This document shows positions 1 through 3,476 of a stretch of DNA of 6,369 bases, one piece after another. Source of the DNA: Synergistaceae bacterium (GTDB lineage Bacteria > Synergistota > Synergistia > Synergistales > Synergistaceae). Every line of letters begins with the position of its first letter. Positions within the stretch are counted from its first letter, which is position 1. A program made the translations under genes and the position numbers. Below the pieces are notes generated by a model. It was given only the letters and a program-made list of their open reading frames with translations, made no database searches and had not been told where the DNA came from. The DNA lies in assembly GCA_030539135.1 (NCBI GenBank), contig JAUNSQ010000093.1, positions 1 to 6,369 on the forward strand, written 5' to 3'.

Positions 1-54
1 TATCGTACCTATGTTGAGGTGCGGCTTGTTTCTTACATAATGTTCTTTTGCCAT
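1..54 (-). CDS. tuf: Elongation factor Tu, N-terminal 18 residues (3' end outside window)
   Basis: EF-Tu is the GTPase that carries aminoacyl-tRNA to the ribosomal A site. Only MAKEHYVRNKPHLNIGTI is inside the window. It matches the EF-Tu N-terminus (MAKEKF.R.KPH.N.GTI) just before the GHVDHGKT loop, which lies beyond the edge. The ATG at 54 follows a very strong AGGAGGAGG site, and the position after fusA is the standard one in the str operon. Nothing can be said about the rest of the gene or whether a second tuf copy exists. Confidence 0.95.
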   Translation of the reverse strand, partial: MAKEHYVRNKPHLNIGTI

Positions 55-63
55 TGCTGCTTT

Positions 64-72
64 CCTCCTCCT
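64..72 (-). promoter_or_regulatory. Ribosome binding site of tuf
   Basis: Minus-strand AGGAGGAGG, a doubled Shine-Dalgarno core, lies 9 bases before the ATG at 54, in keeping with the very high expression of EF-Tu. Confidence 0.8.
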
Positions 73-94
73 AAATTTCTGTTCTTATATTTTG

Positions 95-2161
95 TTAATT
101 CTTTAATAGCTCTTCGGCAACATTCTTAGGAACCTCTTCATAGTGGTCAAAGCTCATCGTGTATGAAGCTCTGCCAGAAGTTTTGCTTCTAAGGTCAGTT
201 GCGTAACCAAACATCTCCGCGAGTGGAACAAACGCCTTTACAACTCTGGCATTCGCCCTTACTCCCATCTCTGCGACCCTTCCTCTGCGTGAGGAGAGGT
301 CTCCGATGACATCGCCCATATATTCTTCCGGGACGACAACTTCAACATCCATAACCGGTTCCATGAGAACAGGCGACGCTTTTTTCAAAGCCTCTTTGAT
401 AGCCATTGATCCAGCAATGCGGAATGCCATTTCAGAACTGTCGACTTCATGATAGCTGCCGTCAACTATAGCTACCTTTATGCCTATGACTGGATATCCG
501 CCGAGGACTCCGTTATTCAGCGCATCTTCAACGCCCTTTTGCGCCGCGGGGATATATTCCTTCGGGACCGCTCCACCGACTATCTTATCTTCCCACTCAA
601 AGCCTACGCCGCTCTGCAACGGCTCAACTTCAAGCACGACGTCGCCGTACTGTCCCTTACCACCCGACTGTCTTACAAACTTTCCTTCCGCTCTCGCCGG
701 TTGACGTATAGCTTCTCTGTAAGCGACCTGAGGTCTGCCGACCTTGACTTCCACGTTGAACTCTCTGCGAAGTCTGTCAACTATTATCTCAAGATGGAGT
801 TCACCCATACCGCTGATCAGAGTCTGACCTGTGTCTTCGTTGACTGAGACGCGGAACGTAGGATCTTCTTCCGCAAGAGCCTCAAGCCCCTTCGCAAGTT
901 TGATCTGGTCAGCCTTGCTCATTGGCTCGACTGACAAGGATATAACAGGCTCCGGGAAGATCAGGTTCTCAAGCAAAACAGGTGTTTTTTCATCGCAGAG
1001 AGTGTCCCCTGTACGAACCTGTTTAAGCCCCGGGATAGCGATTATAAGACCAGCCTGCGCACTGTCCATTTCTTCTCTCTTGTTGGCGTGCATGCGAAGG
1101 ATACGACCAACGCGCTCACGGCGCCTCGTGTTCGTATTGTATATAGACATGCCGTTCTCGATCTTTCCAGAATAAACTCTGCAGAAAGCCAATCTTCCAA
1201 CAAACGGGTCGACCATGATCTTAAACGCAAGCGCTGCAAACGGCGCGTCGGTCGATGGATGTATCAGTATCTCCTTTGACGTGTCGTCCGGATCTGAAGC
1301 CTCGACGGGAGGCATATCCAGAGGACTTGGAAGATACTCAACGACCGCGTCGAGCAAAGGCTGCACGCCTTTGTTCTTGAAAGCGGAACCGCACATTACA
1401 GGGACGATATCGAGCGCTATCGTAGCTTTCCTGATCGTAGAACGTATAAGCTCGGCTGGAACTTCAGACCCATCAAGGTAGAGTTCCATGAGTTCATCGT
1501 TGTAATCAGAAAGCCCTTCAAGCATCTCAGCTCTCGCAAGCTGAGCGTCTTCTACGAGCTCAGCAGGGATATCAGCTGAATGGAACTCCGTTCCAAGCAC
1601 GTCGTCGTACATGATGGCCTTGTTTGCGATAAGGTCTATCATGCCCGCAAATCCGTCTTCAACACCGATCGGCATTTGAATTGGGACCGCGTGGGCGCCA
1701 AGGCGTTTGCGCATCTGATCGACGACAGCGTGAAAATCGGCGCCGACCCTATCCATCTTATTGACAAAGGCGATCCTGGGAACATGATACTTGTCAGCCT
1801 GACGCCAAACTGTCTCAGACTGAGGTTCTACTCCGCCAACCGCGCAAAAGACCGAGACTGCTCCATCAAGAACTCTCATCGAGCGCTCAACTTCGACTGT
1901 AAAGTCCACGTGTCCGGGCGTATCAATAATGTTGATCAGGCAATCGTCCCAGAAACAGGTAGTAGCGGCAGAGGTGATCGTGATTCCACGCTCACGCTCC
2001 TGTTCCATCCAATCCATTGTGGCGGCACCCTCGTGCGTTTCACCGAGTTTATGCTTACGACCGGTATAAAACAGTATACGTTCTGTCGTTGTCGTTTTAC
2101 CTGCATCTATATGCGCAGCTATTCCTATATTGCGCACCTTACTTAAGTCGATGCCCTGCAT
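95..2161 (-). CDS. fusA: Elongation factor G
   Basis: EF-G is the translational GTPase that drives tRNA-mRNA translocation and, with ribosome recycling factor, subunit splitting. The 688 residues match the family (about 690-704). G-domain motifs are complete: G1 AHIDAGKT (16-23), G2 RGITITSA (58-65), G3 DTPGH (80-84, with His84 as the catalytic histidine), G4 NKMD (134-137) and G5 GSA (258-260). Domain II follows from about 300, domain III contains the GMGELHLE block (451-458), domain IV carries SGGKGQYGDV (499-508) and the HEVDSSE tip segment (571-577), and domain V ends the protein. Its place after rpsG and before tuf marks it as the canonical translocase, not an EF-G2 paralogue. The ATG at 2161 follows GGTGGTG (2173-2167). 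Stop is TAA; tuf begins 40 bases later. Confidence 0.99.
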   Translation of the reverse strand: MQGIDLSKVRNIGIAAHIDAGKTTTTERILFYTGRKHKLGETHEGAATMDWMEQERERGITITSAATTCFWDDCLINIIDTPGHVDFTVEVERSMRVLDGAVSVFCAVGGVEPQSETVWRQADKYHVPRIAFVNKMDRVGADFHAVVDQMRKRLGAHAVPIQMPIGVEDGFAGMIDLIANKAIMYDDVLGTEFHSADIPAELVEDAQLARAEMLEGLSDYNDELMELYLDGSEVPAELIRSTIRKATIALDIVPVMCGSAFKNKGVQPLLDAVVEYLPSPLDMPPVEASDPDDTSKEILIHPSTDAPFAALAFKIMVDPFVGRLAFCRVYSGKIENGMSIYNTNTRRRERVGRILRMHANKREEMDSAQAGLIIAIPGLKQVRTGDTLCDEKTPVLLENLIFPEPVISLSVEPMSKADQIKLAKGLEALAEEDPTFRVSVNEDTGQTLISGMGELHLEIIVDRLRREFNVEVKVGRPQVAYREAIRQPARAEGKFVRQSGGKGQYGDVVLEVEPLQSGVGFEWEDKIVGGAVPKEYIPAAQKGVEDALNNGVLGGYPVIGIKVAIVDGSYHEVDSSEMAFRIAGSMAIKEALKKASPVLMEPVMDVEVVVPEEYMGDVIGDLSSRRGRVAEMGVRANARVVKAFVPLAEMFGYATDLRSKTSGRASYTMSFDHYEEVPKNVAEELLKN

Positions 2162-2166
2162 TTCAA

Positions 2167-2173
2167 CACCACC
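2167..2173 (-). promoter_or_regulatory. Ribosome binding site of fusA
   Basis: Minus-strand GGTGGTG differs from GGAGGTG at one base and lies 5 bases before the ATG. It is weaker than the sites of rpsL, rpsG and tuf. Confidence 0.55.
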
Positions 2174-2207
2174 AAACTAATTCTTTAAAAATTTTGTTTC
2201 TCATACA

Positions 2208-2678
2208 CTACCAGCGATAGTGAGCAAACGCGCGGTTTGCTTCAGCCATGCGGTGAGTATCTTCGCGCTTCTTAGCTGAACCGCCTTCACCGTTGCAAGC
2301 ATCGGCGAGTTCTCTTGCAAGGCGCTCAACCATCGGTATGCCTTTACGTGAACGTGAGAAGTTGATTATCCAACGAATGGCAAGTTCACGGCCTCTTTCG
2401 GGCTTAACTTCAACTGGGACCTGATAAGTGGCTCCTCCGACTCGACGCGGCTTGACCTCGACGAGCGGGCTTACGTTGGTCATCGCTTTCTCAAATACTT
2501 CAGCAGGGCCCAAATTGAGTCTGCTTCCGGCCAGATCCAGCGCTCCGTAGAAAATTCTCTCCGCCGTGCTCTTCTTACCGTCGAGCATGAGGCAGTTGAT
2601 GAATTTTGTCATTGCGGGGCTCGAATAGACTGAATCAGGCGGTGTAACGCGCTTTCTAATGTGTCCTTTTCTTGACAT
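2208..2678 (-). CDS. rpsG: 30S ribosomal protein S7
   Basis: S7 is the primary assembly protein of the 30S head; it binds the 3' domain of 16S rRNA and lies near the E site. Its 156 residues match the usual bacterial length. Recognisable blocks are the basic N-terminal arm (MSRKGHIRKR), KFINCLMLDGKKSTAERIFY (25-44), the VKPRRVGGATYQVPVEV segment (about 75-91) that includes the beta-hairpin, RWIINFSRSRKG and the C-terminal HRMAEANRAFAHYRW. It starts at ATG behind TAAGGAGGAT (2697-2688). The 24-base gap from rpsL is too short for the long S7-binding intercistronic structure that regulates the E. coli str operon. Stop is TAG. Confidence 0.98.
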   Translation of the reverse strand: MSRKGHIRKRVTPPDSVYSSPAMTKFINCLMLDGKKSTAERIFYGALDLAGSRLNLGPAEVFEKAMTNVSPLVEVKPRRVGGATYQVPVEVKPERGRELAIRWIINFSRSRKGIPMVERLARELADACNGEGGSAKKREDTHRMAEANRAFAHYRW

Positions 2679-2687
2679 TAGAACAAC

Positions 2688-2697
2688 ATCCTCCTTA
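2688..2697 (-). promoter_or_regulatory. Ribosome binding site of rpsG
   Basis: Minus-strand TAAGGAGGAT, a near-perfect Shine-Dalgarno sequence, lies 9 bases before the ATG at 2678 and fills most of the rpsL-rpsG gap. Confidence 0.8.
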
Positions 2698-2702
2698 ATA
2701 TC

Positions 2703-3074
2703 TTATTTAGGTCTACGAGCACCGTAGAGCGAACGGCTCTGACGACGGTTCTCAACTCCACCACAGTCAAGTGTTCCTCTGACTATGTGATAACGAACGC
2801 CAGGCAAGTCTTTGACACGACCGCCACGAACAAGAACAACAGAGTGCTCCTGAAGGTTATGACCCACTCCAGGAATATACGCCGTAACTTCTATTCCGTT
2901 TGTAAGACGCACACGGGCAACCTTACGAAGAGCAGAGTTTGGCTTCTTAGGAGTTACAGTGTAAACACGCGTGCAAACTCCGCGACGCTGTGGGTTCTCC
3001 TGAAGTGCAGGCGCGCTTGAGCGACGTCTCTTATCTTCCCTGCCTGTGCGAATAAGCTGACTAATTGTTGGCAA
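2703..3074 (-). CDS. rpsL: 30S ribosomal protein S12
   Basis: S12 sits at the decoding centre of the 30S subunit and contacts the codon-anticodon helix through 16S rRNA. The 123-residue length is normal and the protein is collinear with family members: MPTISQLIR at the N-terminus, the CTRVYTVTPKKPNSALRK block (34-51), GHNLQEHSVVLVRGGRVKDLPG (71-92) and the SLYGARRPK end. Lys43 and Lys88, where streptomycin-resistance changes usually arise, are both the susceptible residue, and Asp89, the usual methylthiolation site, is present. The start codon is TTG, unusual for such a highly expressed gene, but it gives the family N-terminus and follows a strong GGAAGGAGGG site. Stop is TAA; rpsG begins 24 bases later. 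Confidence 0.98.
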   Translation of the reverse strand: MPTISQLIRTGREDKRRRSSAPALQENPQRRGVCTRVYTVTPKKPNSALRKVARVRLTNGIEVTAYIPGVGHNLQEHSVVLVRGGRVKDLPGVRYHIVRGTLDCGGVENRRQSRSLYGARRPK

Positions 3075-3080
3075 AAAGCT

Positions 3081-3090
3081 CCCTCCTTCC
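3081..3090 (-). promoter_or_regulatory. Strong ribosome binding site for the TTG start of rpsL
   Basis: Minus-strand GGAAGGAGGG ends 6 bases before the TTG at 3074. This extended match to the anti-Shine-Dalgarno sequence supports the non-ATG start, and no ATG lies close enough in frame to serve instead. Confidence 0.8.
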
Positions 3091-3109
3091 CGATAAAATT
3101 CTAATTCTC

Positions 3110-3358
3110 TCAGTTTTTAAGGAGCGCTGCTACCGCTGTCTTTCTCGACAGAGCGCAGGCTCTCCCCAATTGCAGTGATTGTGCGACCATTTCCACCGGC
3201 ACCGAAGCGCGTTCGGCTCCTCTGAGTATCTCATTGGCGAACTTGACATCAGCCTCTTCCGACAGGAAAATCTTCGCTAATCCCCCGGCCTTTAACTTCC
3301 TGAGAACAGCGTTCCTGCCTGCGATTCTGGCCTCTGTAGCAAGCTCTTGTAAAGGCAC
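3110..3358 (-). CDS. L7Ae/L30e-family kink-turn RNA-binding protein (YbxF-like)
   Basis: A small protein of 82 residues, the same length as B. subtilis YbxF, with the alpha-beta-alpha layout of the L7Ae/L30e/S12e family. Visible family marks are GRNAVLRKLKAG (14-25), the beta strand LAKIFLSEEAD (27-37), VPVEMV (53-58) and the closing LGRACALSRKTAVAALL (64-80). Bacterial members of this family bind kink-turn RNAs; the physiological target is not settled, and association with the ribosome or rRNA is likely. Its place between rpoC and rpsL is the conserved position. I chose the GTG at 3358 over the longer frame from GTG 3385 because of the ribosome binding site and because the promoter would start transcripts at about 3385; the extra nine residues do not resemble the family. 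Stop is TGA; 35 bases separate it from rpsL. Confidence 0.88.
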   Translation of the reverse strand: MPLQELATEARIAGRNAVLRKLKAGGLAKIFLSEEADVKFANEILRGAERASVPVEMVAQSLQLGRACALSRKTAVAALLKN

Positions 3359-3363
3359 ACGAA

Positions 3364-3371
3364 CACCCCCT
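3364..3371 (-). promoter_or_regulatory. Ribosome binding site deciding the start of the L7Ae-like gene
   Basis: Minus-strand AGGGGGTG matches AGGAGGTG at seven of eight positions and sits 5 bases before the GTG at 3358. The alternative in-frame GTG at 3385 has no such site and coincides with the predicted transcription start. Confidence 0.65.
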
Positions 3372-3391
3372 GTGCACAGACGCACCGGAAT

Positions 3392-3420
3392 ATAATATCA
3401 GCGGATGCGATTAGTGTCAA
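3392..3420 (-). promoter_or_regulatory. Sigma-70-type promoter for the str genes
   Basis: On the minus strand a perfect -35 box TTGACA (3420-3415) is followed by a 17-base spacer and a five-of-six -10 box TATTAT (3397-3392). Initiation would be expected near 3385, giving a leader of about 27 bases before the L7Ae-like gene. It lies in the non-coding gap after rpoC and points at the L7Ae-rpsL-rpsG-fusA-tuf series, which is where a strong ribosomal protein promoter would be useful. The -40 to -60 zone is not AT-rich, so I see no UP element. Confidence 0.8.
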
Positions 3421-3444
3421 TAAGACTCTGCCGCACCCGCTGAC
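3397..3444 (-). promoter_or_regulatory. Inverted repeat between rpoC and the str genes (possible terminator or operator)
   Basis: Arms at 3432-3443 and 3398-3409 (minus strand TCAGCGGGTGCG and CGCATCCGCTGA) pair over 12 bp with a single G-U. One more G-U is possible at each end, leaving a 20-22 base loop. Downstream of the stem on the minus strand comes UAUUAUAUU, a poor U-tract, so rpoC termination would be partial at best. On the plus strand the stem is followed by a run of six T, a better intrinsic terminator, but no gene points that way. The repeat surrounds the -35 box of the promoter below, and its right arm fills most of the promoter spacer, so it could also be an operator. Confidence 0.55.
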
Positions 3445-3476
3445 TATTTTTTGCCGGTAAATATTTTTACGTATTT

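Noticed and set aside
122..150. Possible tuf promoter inside the end of fusA (TTGACC, 17 bases, AAGAAT on the minus strand)
   Set aside because: The -35-like box is explained by the conserved EF-G residues Phe-Asp-His, and the -10 box matches only four of six bases. It could be real, since tuf often has extra promoters, but the sequence alone does not support it.
1580..2146. Plus-strand open frame (188 codons) opposite the fusA GTPase domain
   Set aside because: The antisense strand of strongly conserved EF-G codons often stays open. The translation has no recognisable domain and no good ribosome binding site was apparent.
3392..3444. Kink-turn in the leader that the L7Ae-like protein might bind for autoregulation
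   Set aside because: A CTGA string is present at the end of the right arm, but there is no matching GA/AG tandem with a three-base bulge on the opposite strand, and much of the hairpin lies upstream of the predicted transcription start.
3462..3476. Short AT-rich inverted repeat (GTAAA/TTTAC) just after the rpoC stop as a terminator
   Set aside because: A five-pair AT stem without a following T-run is too weak to end transcription.
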